Source: Marinitenerispora sediminis
Lineage (GTDB): Bacteria; Actinomycetota; Actinomycetes; Streptosporangiales; Streptosporangiaceae
NCBI RefSeq assembly: GCF_003336425.1
Contig: NZ_QEIO01000012.1
Location: 1-60,601 of the forward strand
DNA length: 60,601 nt
Direction of reading: 5' to 3'
Shown here: positions 1 to 9,312 of the stretch, piece after piece
Layout of the letters: each line of letters begins with the position of its first letter
Numbering within the stretch: the stretch's first letter is position 1
Notes under the pieces: model-generated
What the model was told of the DNA's origin: nothing
Database searches by the model: none
What the model saw: the letters and a program-made list of their open reading frames with translations, nothing else
Translations under genes and position numbers: made by a program

Positions 1-304
1 CGCGGGCCGGACCCCGGGCCGGGATACCCGTGCACGTCGCTGCGGTGCGCCCGGGAGCGGCAGGCGCCCGCGGCAGCGGTCCGGCCCGGCTCTCTTCCTC
101 GGCCTTCCTCGGCACCGGTGGCGGGCTCGCGGATCCCGGGTGTCCGTGCTTGGCGCCGGCGCACCGCCGAGGTCGCCCCCGGCCGGCGGACCGTGTTCGG
201 CGGCCGTCGCCGGGAGGCCGGTGTCCGCCCGTCTTCCGACGTACCTACCGGTCCGAACCGGGGTTGCCCGGCGCCGCTCTGGTGGGATGAGGTAGAACGG
301 CGAC
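1..304. other. Left-edge stretch without a supported gene
   Basis: Very GC-rich sequence before the first convincing gene. Several frames are open on both strands, but none shows a recognisable domain and they overlap each other, as expected by chance at this composition. The last 20 bases carry a GAGGTAG-like ribosome binding site for the gene at 305. Part of a neighbouring gene beyond the edge could be present but cannot be recognised. Confidence 0.5.
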
Positions 305-841
305 ATGACCGAAACGACCGACACCACGCCCGGGTGGTTCTCCGCCGAGGAGCTGGACGCGGTGCGCGGCCGGCTGCCGATCCTCTACGTCAACGCCGTC
401 CCGGTGCGCATCGACGACTCCGGAACGGTGACGAGCGTGGGGCTGCTGCTGCGGGTCGCGCCCGACGGGAGCATCAGCCGTGCGCTGGTGTCCGGGCGGG
501 TGCTCTACCACGAGCGGATCCGCGACGCGCTGCTCCGGCACCTGGAGAAGGACCTCGGGCCGGTGGCGCTGCCGCGGGTGCCGATCTCGCCGCAGCCGTT
601 CACCGTCGCCGAGTACTTCCCGACCCCGGGGGTCACCCCGCACCACGACCCGCGGCAGCACGCCGTGTCGCTGGCCTACGTGGTCCCGGTGGCCGGCGAC
701 TGCCGGCCGCGCCAGGACGCGCTCGACCTCGTGTGGTTCACGCCGGAGGAGGCGGCCACCCCGGAGGTGCGCCAGGAGATGTCCGGAGGCCAGGACGTGC
801 TGCTGCTCCAGGCCCTGGCCTACGCCGGCCGGCTCGTCTGA
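305..841 (+). CDS. NUDIX-like (DUF4916) family protein
   Basis: 178 residues. The layout resembles the actinobacterial DUF4916/NUDIX-like group: a mixed beta/alpha fold, a central Tyr-Phe-Pro-Thr-Pro-Gly segment near residue 105 and a His-His-Asp-Pro-Arg stretch near residue 115, then an acidic Trp-Phe-Thr-Pro-Glu-Glu patch near residue 145. A full canonical NUDIX box (GX5EX7REUXEEXGU) is not visible, so catalysis on a nucleoside diphosphate compound is uncertain. The ATG is preceded by GAGGTAG. It converges with the IclR gene. Family assignment is from pattern memory; substrate unknown. Confidence 0.6.
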   Translation: MTETTDTTPGWFSAEELDAVRGRLPILYVNAVPVRIDDSGTVTSVGLLLRVAPDGSISRALVSGRVLYHERIRDALLRHLEKDLGPVALPRVPISPQPFTVAEYFPTPGVTPHHDPRQHAVSLAYVVPVAGDCRPRQDALDLVWFTPEEAATPEVRQEMSGGQDVLLLQALAYAGRLV

Positions 842-941
842 GCCCGGCCGTGCCGCGCCCGCGAGGGGAGCGGCCGCGGCCCGGGCGGGATGGGACCCGG
901 GCGGGATGGGGCGGCCTGGTGGCGGCCGGGCCCGCGCCGCC

Positions 942-1739
942 TCACATCCTGGTCAGCGGGCCGAACGGGGTGGCACCGGCCGCCTCGACGGCGTCGCGGG
1001 CGCGGATGAGCGCGTCGGTGACCGCGTCCTGCACCTCGGGCGAGTAGCGGGCGCTCGGGATGGAGCAGCTCACCGCGTCGATGGCCGGCCGGTCGTAGCG
1101 GACGGCGACCCCGACGCAGCGCAGGCCCACGACGTTCTCGCCGTCGTCGGTGGCGTATCCGCGTGCCCGGATCTCGGCGAGTTCGGCGAACAGCGCGCCG
1201 CGGTCGGTGACCGTGCTGTCGGTCAGGGCGGGCAGCGGGGCGGGGAGCAGGGCGTCGACCTCGGCGTCGGTCCGCTCGGCGAGCAGCGCCTTGCCGAGGC
1301 TGGTGCTGTGCGCCGGCAGGCGCCGGCCGACCCGGCTGAAGGGCCGCAGGTAGTGGCGCGACTCGCGGGTGGCCAGGTACACGACGTCCGCGCCGTCGAG
1401 CCGGGCGAAGTGCAGTGTCTCGCCGAGCTTCTCGGCGAGCGCGTCGAGGTGGGGGAGTACCAGGGCCAGGCGCGGGTCGGCGTCGATGTAGCCGGTGCCG
1501 GCGAGCAGCGCGCGGATGCCGATGGCGTACAGGGACCCGGTCGTGTCGGTGCGCACCCAGCCGCGGCCGACCAGCGTCTGCAGCAGCGCGTACAGGCTGC
1601 TGCGCGGCACGTCCATGCGCTCGGCGAGCTGGCGGAGGGTGGCCGGGCCGTCGAAGGAGCCGAGCGTCTCCAGCAGCTCGACGGTGCGCGCCGCGGACTT
1701 GACCTCCCGAACACCGCCCGTCTCGCGCGTGTCGGCCAT
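942..1739 (-). CDS. IclR-family transcriptional regulator
   Basis: 265 residues. An N-terminal winged helix-turn-helix (about residues 15-75, with RQLAERMDVPRSSLYALLQ) is followed by an IclR effector-binding domain (about 85-255, with the conserved STSLGKALLA segment and a Cys-Ser-Ile-Pro motif near the end). IclR proteins usually repress or activate a neighbouring catabolic operon in response to a small acid; no such operon lies beside it here. The ATG at 1739 is chosen because GAGGAGG sits just upstream; the longer open frame adds residues unlike the family. A perfect 14-bp palindrome at 1864-1877 could be its operator. Confidence 0.88.
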   Translation of the reverse strand: MADTRETGGVREVKSAARTVELLETLGSFDGPATLRQLAERMDVPRSSLYALLQTLVGRGWVRTDTTGSLYAIGIRALLAGTGYIDADPRLALVLPHLDALAEKLGETLHFARLDGADVVYLATRESRHYLRPFSRVGRRLPAHSTSLGKALLAERTDAEVDALLPAPLPALTDSTVTDRGALFAELAEIRARGYATDDGENVVGLRCVGVAVRYDRPAIDAVSCSIPSARYSPEVQDAVTDALIRARDAVEAAGATPFGPLTRM

Positions 1740-2045
1740 GCGGCTCCTCCTCTCGATCGGTGGACTCCCCGGGCCGGTTCCCGCTCCCGGCGGGCCGCCG
1801 GTCGTCCAGACGCTTGGATGGTATCCACATCGCGGACATGCCCGCGCGCCGTCGGCGGGCGGCCGTTCCGCGGAACGCGCTCGCATATCGGACAAAGTGA
1901 ATCTACGTCATAAAGACCGACATCGTCCGCGTTCCTCTCGTTCCGACCGCACAGGCCCGCCCCCGGGGCAGCGAACCCGGCCGAACCGGCGATCCCGCGT
2001 GCGCCGGCGGACCCCCGCGGTCGGGAAGGGGGCGGCCGGGCGCGG
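1740..2045. other. Intergenic region between cobQ and the IclR gene
   Basis: Holds the upstream region of the IclR gene, including the palindrome listed separately and a less GC-rich stretch around 1880-1925. No gene is supported. There is no clear hairpin terminator behind cobQ, so read-through into the IclR gene cannot be excluded. Confidence 0.5.
1864..1877. promoter_or_regulatory. 14-bp perfect palindrome, possible IclR operator
   Basis: The sequence CGTTCCGCGGAACG is its own reverse complement and lies about 125 bp upstream of the IclR start codon. Many IclR proteins bind palindromes of the GTTCC/GGAAC type and autoregulate. That this site is bound is an inference from position and symmetry only. 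Confidence 0.35.
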
Positions 2046-3605
2046 CTACCCCGCCAGCGGCCGGACGCCTCCCGGCGGAACCACGGGCAGGCCGCTCGGG
2101 GCCCCCTGCTCGATGAGGCGCAGCAGGGCGCCGGTGTCCATGTGCTCGGCGACCAGGTCGCCCAGCGCGTCCAGGCGGGCGGTCCGCTCGGCGGCGAAGT
2201 CGGTGCCGGGGGCCGGGGTGAAGGCGCGCCCGGCGCGGGCGGCGACGTCGGAGAGGAAGGCGCGGCGGAACGCGTCGTTCTCCAGGGCGCCGTGCCATGT
2301 GGTGCCCCACACCGCCCCCACCCGGCGGCCGTCCAGGAACGGTTCGCCCTCGGAGGGGTCGTCGACCGTGGTGACCCCGTGGTGGATCTCGTAGCCCGCC
2401 ACCGGCCGCCCGTAGGCGGTACCGCTCGGCCGGCCCAGGGTCTTCTCGCGCGCGAACGCCACGCGGGTGGGCAGCAGCCCCAGACCGGGCACCCGGCCCG
2501 CGCCGGACTCCACGTCGTCGTGGATCTCGCGGGCCAGCATCTGGTACCCGCCGCAGACGCCCAGCACCGGCCGGCCGGCGGCGGCGCGCCGGACAACGGC
2601 GTCGGCGAGGCCGCGCTCCCGCAGCCAGGCGAGGTCGTCGACCGTGGCGCGGCTGCCGGGCAGGATCACCAGGTCGGCGTCGTCGACCTCGTGCGGGCGC
2701 GTCACGAAGCGCACGTCCACCCCCGGCTCCACGCCCAGCGCGTCGATGTCGGTGAAGTTGCTGATGCGCGGCAGCCGGACGACGGCGACGCGCAGGCTCT
2801 GCGCGCCGAGCGGCGGCCGCGCCGGGCCGCGGTCGGCCGCCAGGCCGAGGGAGTCCTCGACGTCGATCCAGAGGCCGTCCAGCCAGGGCAGCACCCCGTG
2901 CACGGGACGTCCGGTGAGGTCGCGGATCATGTCCAGCCCGGGAGCCAGCAGCTCCGGGGCGCCGCGGAACTTGTTGATGACGAAACCGGCGACGAGCGCC
3001 TGGTCGGCGGGCTCCATGAGCGCGAGGGTGCCGTGCAGCGCGGCGAACACGCCGCCGCGGTCGATGTCCCCGACGAGCAGGACCGGCAGGCCGGCGGCCC
3101 GGGCCAGGCCCATGTTGGCGATGTCGCCGGCGCGCAGGTTGATCTCGGCGGGGCTCCCGGCCCCCTCGCAGACCACCACGTCGTAGTCGTCGCGCAGCTC
3201 GGCGAGGCTGTCCAGGGCGACCCGGCGCAGCCTGTCCCGGTAGGCGCGGTACCCGACCGCGTCGGCCTCGCCGACGGCGCGGCCGCGCACCACGACCTGG
3301 CTGCGGCGGTCACTGCCCGGTTTGAGGAGAACCGGGTTCATGGCGGCGCGCGGCTCGATGCCGCATGCGGCCGCCTGCATGGCCTGCGCCCGGCCGATCT
3401 CGGCGCCGTCCGGGGTGACCACGGAGTTCAGGGACATGTTCTGCGCCTTGAACGGCGCCACCTTGATGCCCTGGCGGGCCAGCCACCGGCAGATGCCGGC
3501 CGTGACGACGCTCTTGCCCGCGTCGGAGGTGGTGCCGGCGACCAGCAGCGCGTGGCCGGTCGTCCGTTCATCGCCGCCGCCGTCCCGGCCGCGGACTGCG
3601 CGCAT
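2046..3605 (-). CDS. cobQ: Cobyric acid synthase (glutamine-hydrolysing)
   Basis: 519 residues, the usual size. CobQ amidates side chains b, d, e and g of adenosylcobyrinic acid a,c-diamide with ATP and glutamine, in the cytoplasm. The N-terminal dethiobiotin-synthetase-like domain has the P-loop-type motif [10 protein letters not shown] (about residues 24-32); the C-terminal type 1 glutamine amidotransferase domain has the nucleophile elbow [10 protein letters not shown]. The ATG at 3605 is chosen because GGGAG lies upstream and the extra 27 residues of the longer frame are unlike the family. It is downstream of cbiB on the same strand with a 190-bp gap; both act after cobinamide ring amidation, so co-transcription is plausible. 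Confidence 0.95.
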   Translation of the reverse strand: MRAVRGRDGGGDERTTGHALLVAGTTSDAGKSVVTAGICRWLARQGIKVAPFKAQNMSLNSVVTPDGAEIGRAQAMQAAACGIEPRAAMNPVLLKPGSDRRSQVVVRGRAVGEADAVGYRAYRDRLRRVALDSLAELRDDYDVVVCEGAGSPAEINLRAGDIANMGLARAAGLPVLLVGDIDRGGVFAALHGTLALMEPADQALVAGFVINKFRGAPELLAPGLDMIRDLTGRPVHGVLPWLDGLWIDVEDSLGLAADRGPARPPLGAQSLRVAVVRLPRISNFTDIDALGVEPGVDVRFVTRPHEVDDADLVILPGSRATVDDLAWLRERGLADAVVRRAAAGRPVLGVCGGYQMLAREIHDDVESGAGRVPGLGLLPTRVAFAREKTLGRPSGTAYGRPVAGYEIHHGVTTVDDPSEGEPFLDGRRVGAVWGTTWHGALENDAFRRAFLSDVAARAGRAFTPAPGTDFAAERTARLDALGDLVAEHMDTGALLRLIEQGAPSGLPVVPPGGVRPLAG

Positions 3606-3795
3606 CGTCCGAGCTCCCTCTCCTGCTCTGCCGTCCGCCTGGGCGGCGGGCCGCGCCGCCTCCGGTCCCCGCGCGGAGCGGGTCAACGATAGCGGGCACG
3701 TCGTCAGCCGCGCGGGGCGGCCCGCGGCCGGGGGCAGCCCCGGGCGGGACGCGGGGCCGGCTCGTCCCCGGCTCCCGGGCGCGCCAGCCGCAGGG

Positions 3796-4773
3796 TCAGC
3801 CCCGAGCGGGACGCGGGGCGGGCCGGCTGGCGAGTGCCCAGCTCCCGGCCGCCGCGAGCAGCGCCGCCGCCGCGTGCACGGCCCGGGAGAGCCGCACGGC
3901 CCGCCGGATGTCGCCCGCGCCGGGCCCCCGGCCCTCCCCGAGCTCCGGGCGGTGCTCGACGCGCATCCCGTAGACGTTGGTGCCGCCGAGCCGCACGTCG
4001 AGGGCGCCGGCGAAGGCGGCCTCGGCCTGCCCGGCGTTGGGGCTCGGATGGCGGTGGCCGTCCCGGCGGGCGGTCCGCCACGCGCGCAGCGGGCTGCCGC
4101 CGACGACCGGGGCGGCCGCGGCGGTGAGCACGGCGGTCAGCCGCGCGGGCGCCCAGTTCACGACGTCGTCGAGCCGGGCGGCGGCCCAGCCGAACCGCTC
4201 GTGGCGCGGCGAGCGGTGGCCGACCATGGCGTCGAGGGTGTTGGCGGCGCGGTAGCCGAGCAGCCCCGGCAGCCCGAGCAGCGCCCCCCAGACCAGCGGG
4301 GCGACGACGGCGTCGGAGGTGTTCTCGGCGACGGACTCGACGGTCGCGCGGGCGATGCCCTTCTCGTCGAGCGCCGCCGGGTCGCGCCCGCACAGGTGCG
4401 GCAGCCGGCGCCGCGCGGCGGCGAGGTCCCCGGCCTCCAGCGCGTCGGCGACCAGGCCCGCCTCGCGGCCGAGCATCGCGCCGCCGACCACGGTCCAGGT
4501 CGCCGCGCCGGTGAGCAGCGCCCGCCGCCAGGGGCCCGCGCGGTGCTGCAGGGCGGCCCCGGCGAGCACCACCGGCGCGGCGGCGCACAGGACGTATGCC
4601 GCCCCCCGGGCGCGGGAGGCGGCGTGCATCCGCCGCTCCAGGGCACCCGCGGCCCGTCCGAACAGCGCGACCGGGTGGCCGCGTTCGGGGTCGGGGAACA
4701 CGTGGTCGAGGGCCGCTCCGGCGAGCAGCCCGAGGGCGGCCGGCCAGGCGGGGGCGGGGCGGGTCCGTGTCAC
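3796..4773 (-). CDS. cbiB: Adenosylcobinamide-phosphate synthase CbiB/CobD
   Basis: 325 residues, normal for the family. This integral membrane enzyme attaches (R)-1-amino-2-propanol or its phosphate to adenosylcobyric acid, giving adenosylcobinamide (phosphate). Visible family segments include [18 protein letters not shown] near the N terminus, the [16 protein letters not shown]-like motif near the middle (here [13 protein letters not shown]) and a C-terminal [15 protein letters not shown] block. Several hydrophobic helices are evident. The GTG at 4773 is chosen because a GGTGGGG element precedes it and homology begins there, although the frame stays open for another 200 codons. It lies upstream of cobQ. 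Confidence 0.93.
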   Translation of the reverse strand: MTRTRPAPAWPAALGLLAGAALDHVFPDPERGHPVALFGRAAGALERRMHAASRARGAAYVLCAAAPVVLAGAALQHRAGPWRRALLTGAATWTVVGGAMLGREAGLVADALEAGDLAAARRRLPHLCGRDPAALDEKGIARATVESVAENTSDAVVAPLVWGALLGLPGLLGYRAANTLDAMVGHRSPRHERFGWAAARLDDVVNWAPARLTAVLTAAAAPVVGGSPLRAWRTARRDGHRHPSPNAGQAEAAFAGALDVRLGGTNVYGMRVEHRPELGEGRGPGAGDIRRAVRLSRAVHAAAALLAAAGSWALASRPAPRPARG

Positions 4774-5467
4774 GGCCCCACCGTAGTGCCGCGGGTCATC
4801 GGACCCGCGCCGACGTCCCAATTCTGGGCAATACGGTGCATGCCTCGTTGACCGCGTCTCCCGCACCGCCCTATACCGGTGATCCACCCGGCGGCCGGTT
4901 CGACCGCGGGTGGGGGATGAGGGGGTGTCCGATGCTGTTCGCCGCGATCCTCCTGGCCATTGGACAGTGGTGGACCTGGTAGCCGCCGCGGGCCGTGCGC
5001 CGGACGGCGGCGGCCACGTCGGGCCCGCCGGCCCGGGGGTGCCCGGGTGTCCGGTCCCGGCCACCGGGCCGCGGGCCCCGCACTCGCCTTCCGGCCGCCG
5101 CGCCGGCGGCGGACCGCCACCGCGGGAGCCGATCCCCGGGGGCGCCGGAAACCGCGGTGCGCGGCGACGGCGGCGGAGCCGCCGCACGCACCGGCAGGCG
5201 GCCCGTCCCGGAGCCGGCGGCGTTCGTGTTTCGCGTGATACTGCGCGAACATGGTGTTCGTGTCGCGACAGCCCGCACCGGTTTCGGACGATCTGCCGCG
5301 CGCCGGCACCCGGTGAACACTCCAAGGTCCCCGCGTCGCCCGAGAGCGGACATCGGTCCTTCCGCAGGTCAGGCAGTCCCACGGATCCTGTACTGACACA
5401 CCGATGTGCAAACCCGGTAAAATCGTCCCGGACTGGTAAAGTGCCTGGTCAGTAACGACCAAGCCAG
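4774..5467. other. Intergenic region between cbiB and tRNA-Arg
   Basis: Nearly 700 bases without a supported gene. It contains the divergent upstream regions of cbiB (minus) and of the tRNA (plus), and a tiny hydrophobic reading frame at 4932-4982 that is discussed as a finding. No riboswitch-like B12 box is visible in front of cbiB on the minus strand. Confidence 0.5.
5393..5423 (+). promoter_or_regulatory. Possible promoter of tRNA-Arg
   Basis: A CTGACA element at 5393-5398 is followed 19 bases later by TAAAAT at 5418-5423, about 45 bases before the tRNA. A second TAAAGT lies at 5437-5442. The AT-rich boxes stand out in this GC-rich context. No start-site data, so this is inference. Confidence 0.35.
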
Positions 5468-5540
5468 GCGCCCGTAGCTCAGTGGATAGAGCACCGGACT
5501 TCTAATCCGACGGTCGCAGGTTCGAATCCTGCCGGGCGCG
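5468..5540 (+). tRNA. tRNA-Arg (anticodon UCU)
   Basis: A 73-base cloverleaf: acceptor arms GCGCCCG (5468-5474) and CGGGCGC (5533-5539) pair fully, the D stem is GCTC/GAGC, the anticodon loop CTTCTAA places TCT at 5501-5503, and the T arm is GCAGG-TTCGAAT-CCTGC. The discriminator is G and CCA is not encoded. The outermost anticodon-stem pair would be C-A, a small oddity. It reads AGA codons (and possibly AGG), which are rare in this GC-rich genome. Confidence 0.93.
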
Positions 5541-5558
5541 CCCTTCCTCGCCACGCGA

Positions 5559-5596
5559 AACGCCCTCCGACCTGGAGATTCAGGCCGGAGGGCGTT
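5559..5596 (+). terminator. Hairpin terminator after tRNA-Arg
   Basis: An 11-bp perfect stem pairs 5559-5569 with 5586-5596 (AACGCCCTCCG / CGGAGGGCGTT), starting 19 bases after the tRNA. There is no long U tract, which is common for actinobacterial terminators. Confidence 0.65.
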
Positions 5597-5937
5597 CGAC
5601 GTCATCGGTGGTTGGCGATGGCGACCCGGGGCTGTCAGGGGCGCACCGCGGCCAATCCACGGCCACGTTCAGCCGGTCTGATCTGGAGCCGGTTCCTCCT
5701 CGATCCGCGGTGGGGGGACAGAGCCGCCGGTGCCGGGCCGGGCGGCCTCGGCGCGGCGCCGCGGCAACGCGGCCAGTAGGCGGTTTCGGGCGGATCACGG
5801 AAATGCGGTGCGCGTGGTCCCATCGGTCGGCTACGTCACCGGGCCCGGCATCGTGGCCGCCTTCGCTGGTCCGCTCGGTGTCAGTGATGGAGGGCCGATC
5901 CGCCCAGCGTCAGCGGCCGCTGGCAGCATCAACCGCT
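5597..5937. other. Intergenic region before the DUF1963 gene
   Basis: No gene supported. The frame of the downstream gene is open through it but lacks family similarity. No clear promoter hexamers or repeats recognised. Confidence 0.45.
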
Positions 5938-7113
5938 ATGAGCATCACCCGTACTACCCCGCCGCGGCCGCTCGACGTGACCGCGCTCTTCCCTCAACTG
6001 GCCCCGCTGGCCCGCACGGCGACCCGGCTGCACCCTCGCCCTGGGGATCCGTCGGCACGTGACAGCTCGGTCGGCGGTCCGCTGTTGTGGCCGGCTGGAG
6101 AGCCGTGGCCGCACTGCGAAGGACCGCACGAGCTCGACGGGGTGAACCCGGCCCGGTCGCCGGCGGGCGTGAGACGGGAACGCCGGATCCATGCCGCCGC
6201 GCAGGGCCGGGATCTGACCTCGCGGGAACGGGAGACCCTCGCCCGCATCCGCTCCCCGAGGACCTATCCGAGACCAGGGCCGAGCCGCCGACCGTATGAC
6301 GGTTCGATGGCGATGTTGCCGCTGGCGCAGCTGTACGCGCGTGACGTGCCCGATCTGCGCCCGCCCACCGGGGCAGATCTGCTGCAGGTGCTGTGGTGCC
6401 CCTTCGACCACCCTCCGATGAGCTTCATGCCCAGGACCGTGGTGTTCTGGCGGTCCGAGGCCGCGGTCACCGACATCCTCACCACACCCCCGGAACCGCC
6501 CGTGGTGCAGTTCGACGGCTACCTGCCCGAGCCGTGCCTGCTCGCTCCGGAGCAGATCACCGAGTACCCCAACCCCTTGGAGCTGAGCAAGGACGTGCGG
6601 GCCCAGCTCGGGGACTGGAGCATGTGGCAGGCGGCCGGCGGCGCGGTGGACAGCCGGTACGCGTCGTACCCGGAGGAGTTCTACTCGGCCGATCTGTCCG
6701 TCGCGCCCGGCTGGAAGGTCGGCGGCTGGGCCCCCTGGGGGTACACCGATCCCAGGCCCCAGTCCTGCCCCGCCTGCGATAGCGCGATGGTCCCGCTGCT
6801 GACCATCCCCACCTTCGAATGGGACGACAGCACGCGCAGCTGGATCCCGGACGACCGCGGAGATCGCGAACACACCAGTCCATCCTCCGTCCGCACTCGC
6901 CCGGAGGGCCAGGCCGTGATCGACTTCTTTCGCGCCCAAGGCATCGAGGCCCACGACCGTGGTCGCGTCCCCCGCGATGCCCGCGTCGCGCCGCTCGGCA
7001 CCGACACTGTCCCAAGGCAACCGACCGCCGTCCAGATCGCCAGCGGCCAACGGCAGCAGCTCTACATCTGCCCGACGTCTCCGGAGCATCCCCACACCGA
7101 GCTGATGCAGTAG
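5938..7113 (+). CDS. DUF1963 (YwqG-like) domain protein
   Basis: 391 residues, cytoplasmic with no signal peptide. Features of the YwqG/DUF1963 group are visible: GGPLLWPAGEPWPHC near residue 45, a central LPLAQLYARDVPDL, and late on KVGGWAPWGYTDP followed by CPACDSAM, a possible metal-binding Cys pair. The biochemical role of the family is unknown. The ATG at 5938 fits the family start; the frame upstream is open but without homology and overlaps the tRNA terminator region. A heavily broken relative lies at 50.4-51.1 kb. Composition is slightly less GC-rich than its neighbours. Confidence 0.62.
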   Translation: MSITRTTPPRPLDVTALFPQLAPLARTATRLHPRPGDPSARDSSVGGPLLWPAGEPWPHCEGPHELDGVNPARSPAGVRRERRIHAAAQGRDLTSRERETLARIRSPRTYPRPGPSRRPYDGSMAMLPLAQLYARDVPDLRPPTGADLLQVLWCPFDHPPMSFMPRTVVFWRSEAAVTDILTTPPEPPVVQFDGYLPEPCLLAPEQITEYPNPLELSKDVRAQLGDWSMWQAAGGAVDSRYASYPEEFYSADLSVAPGWKVGGWAPWGYTDPRPQSCPACDSAMVPLLTIPTFEWDDSTRSWIPDDRGDREHTSPSSVRTRPEGQAVIDFFRAQGIEAHDRGRVPRDARVAPLGTDTVPRQPTAVQIASGQRQQLYICPTSPEHPHTELMQ

Positions 7114-7289
7114 CCGCACCGACGACGACCGGTCGCCTCGTCGTCTCCCCATCCGGGAAGCATCGGCCGGAGGCGGGAGACCCGCTGGGCCGCAACACGC
7201 GGTCATCTGGCGGACCAGGTGAAGAGGCCCGCCACGTGCGGTCCGGCGAGGTGGACGGCTGCTGCCTCCTCGTCGAGGACCATGTGCTG

Positions 7290-7327
7290 CCCGCCCGGCC
7301 GGCGCGTTCACGCGATGGCCGGGCGGG
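7290..7327. terminator. Hairpin between converging genes
   Basis: An 11-bp stem (CCCGCCCGGCC at 7290-7300 with GGCCGGGCGGG at 7317-7327) lies between the 3' ends of the DUF1963 gene and the chitinase gene. Being symmetric, it could terminate transcription from both sides, nearest to the chitinase stop. Confidence 0.5.
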
Positions 7328-7347
7328 TGCGGGCCCGGAGCGGGTTG

Positions 7348-8364
7348 TCAGGTGCCGAGGCGCGCTCCGACCTGGTTGGCGAAGGCGTAGCCGTTGGTGG
7401 CGTCCCAGTTGATCGACCACGTCATGGCGCCGCCGATGGGGCCGTAGGGCTGCGCGGGGGTGAAGGACCCGCAGTTGGTGCCCCGTTCGAGGCAGTCGAG
7501 GGCGCGGACCACGTTGGCCGGTGCCTGGTAGCCGCCGCCCGCCGCCGACGGGGTCGCGGGCAGGCCCAGGCCGACCTGGTCGGGACGCAGCCCCAGCTCC
7601 AGCTGGATGCATGCCTGGGCGGTGAGGAAGTCGACCGTGCCCTGGCTGTAGACCTGCCCGTCGCAGCCCAGCATCGTGCCGGAGTTGTAGTACTGCATAT
7701 TGACGATGGTGAGGATGTCGGAGATCGCCCGCGCCAGCTGGTGGTAGGCGAAGGACGGCGCCTGGAAGTCGATGGTCTGCGGCGCCATCGTGATCAAGAG
7801 GTCCGGGCCGGCCTGCGCGGACAGCGCGCGCAGCGCCTCCTCCATGTACTGGGCGTTGATGCCGTGTTCGAGGTCGATGTCGACGCCGTCGAAGCCGTAC
7901 TCGTTCATCAGGTCATAGGTGGTGCGCGCGAAGTTCGCGGCCTGCGTGGAGTTGGTGACGTCCACGTGGCCGCGCTCGCCGCCCACCGAGATGACGACCT
8001 TGCGCCCCTGGGCCTGGACCGCGGCGATGTCGTCCTTGAACTGCTGCTCGGTGTAGCCGTTGAGCTCGCCGCTGGCCAGGTTGAAGGTGATGCCGCCGGG
8101 GGTGCCGGCGAGGTTGTCGGCGAAGGCGACCGCGATCAGGTTGTAGGCGTCGGGGACGGCGCTGATCGGCAGCGTCGTGGATCCGTTGTTGAAGTTGTGC
8201 CAGTAGCCGGTGAGCCACGGGCCCCCGGCGGCGGTGGCCGCCGGGGCGTCGGTCTCGGCACCGGAGTCGGCCGAGGCGGGCAGCGCCGCCGACGTCAGCC
8301 CAACCGCCATCATCAGGATGGCGGCGAGGGTGAGCGGGTGTCTGCGTCGTGCGTGAGCCTGCAC
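7348..8364 (-). CDS. Secreted GH18 chitinase
   Basis: 338 residues. The N terminus is a signal peptide (RRRH, then a hydrophobic stretch to about residue 28, cleavage near ALPASADS). The rest is one glycoside hydrolase family 18 TIM barrel of the short bacterial type (ChiD-like). The catalytic motif DGVDIDLE spans residues 159-166, with E166 the proton donor; the SxGG strand motif (VISVGGE) is at 124-130 and the MQYYN motif is near residue 224. No separate chitin-binding or fibronectin domain is present. It should hydrolyse chitin outside the cell. A strong promoter-like element lies upstream (8472-8500). No DasR-type site was recognised. Confidence 0.92.
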   Translation of the reverse strand: MQAHARRRHPLTLAAILMMAVGLTSAALPASADSGAETDAPAATAAGGPWLTGYWHNFNNGSTTLPISAVPDAYNLIAVAFADNLAGTPGGITFNLASGELNGYTEQQFKDDIAAVQAQGRKVVISVGGERGHVDVTNSTQAANFARTTYDLMNEYGFDGVDIDLEHGINAQYMEEALRALSAQAGPDLLITMAPQTIDFQAPSFAYHQLARAISDILTIVNMQYYNSGTMLGCDGQVYSQGTVDFLTAQACIQLELGLRPDQVGLGLPATPSAAGGGYQAPANVVRALDCLERGTNCGSFTPAQPYGPIGGAMTWSINWDATNGYAFANQVGARLGT

Positions 8365-9312
8365 AGGGTGCTCCTTCGATCCGTTCTTCCGTGGGGGGAC
8401 GGTATGGGCCCCCGGCCGCGCGCTGCCGGGGTGCCCGTTGGGCCGGATCCGGTCGGGCTCGAATTGCTAAGAACCTAAGAGAACCCGATTGCGGCGTCAA
8501 CAGCGTCGACAGGGCGCACGTATTCACGGCCGTCCGCCGCCGGGATCGGAAATCTGATGAATGTCCACCTCAGCCATACGGTCGCGGTCAACCGAGGGCC
8601 GCTCCCGAAATCGGTGCGAATTCGAACCCGTCGAAGGCCGCGCCCCGCGGTGTCCGTGCCGCGGGGATCCGCGGCCACGGCAGCCGGTGCGGCCCTCCGC
8701 CGCTGCCCGGCCCCGGACACCGCTGCGGCCGCCGCCTGCCAGGTCACCGGCGTCGGAGGGGGTCGCACGACGGGGGATCGCGGCCGGAAGATGTGACGGT
8801 GCCCCGTCAGGATGGCGCTGGAGATTGCTTATTCGTCACGTCGACGGCGGGCGGTTCTTTCCAATCCTCCATACATGGGCGCGTGGTGCGGTGAAATGAA
8901 GCGGTCCACGCGATTTTATGGCTTTGGTGCGTCGGTCCGCACGCAGCACGCGAACAATCGGGGCGTCTTCGCGGAAACACCGGCTGGTCACCAGAAATGC
9001 GAAATTCCACGGACTCTCGGTGATTCGGGCTCCGGTCGAATCCGTCGGACCGCACGTCCGGGGATCCCGGGGTCCACCCCGCCGGGCGCGCCATCCCCGC
9101 CGGGGGCTCGGGCGCGGATGTGAGTGGTGGCGGCCAGGACGCCGGGGCCCCGCCTCCTCTTCAGGCCCCGTCGCGGCCGCTGCCAGGCACTGCCGCTCGC
9201 CGTCGCCGCCCCGGGCCCGGCCCGCCCGGCGCGCGGGCGCATGTTCCCTGCGTGCGGACTGGGACACCGCGGCCCGTCTCACAGAGGGGTCCGGTGCGGC
9301 GCGAGCCGCGCC
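8365..9312. other. Long intergenic region right of the chitinase gene
   Basis: About 950 bases, including the chitinase promoter. The part from roughly 8500 to 9050 is less GC-rich than the surroundings. Short overlapping frames exist on both strands (for example near 8812-9123), but none has a ribosome binding site, biased third positions or a recognisable domain. It may be remnant DNA; nothing specific can be named. Confidence 0.45.
8472..8500 (-). promoter_or_regulatory. Vegetative-type promoter of the chitinase gene
   Basis: Read on the minus strand, TTGACG (8500-8495) is followed by a 17-base spacer and TAGGTT (8477-8472), a near-consensus sigma-70/HrdB promoter about 110 bases before the start codon. 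The local A+T increase supports it. Confidence 0.6.

Noticed and set aside
2142-3692. Plus-strand open frame antisense to cobQ
   Set aside because: Shadow of cobQ with biased composition and no domain.
4774-5467. Third cobalamin riboswitch before cbiB
   Set aside because: No B12 box or GGTGCGAATCCG-like core is present on the minus strand upstream of the start codon.
5468-5540. tRNA-Arg as an integration site for a genomic island
   Set aside because: No integrase gene and no repeat of the tRNA 3' end was noticed in the flanking sequence.
8812-9123. Short plus-strand frame in the region right of the chitinase gene
   Set aside because: No ribosome binding site, unbiased third positions and no recognisable domain; overlapping frames on the other strand look equally good.
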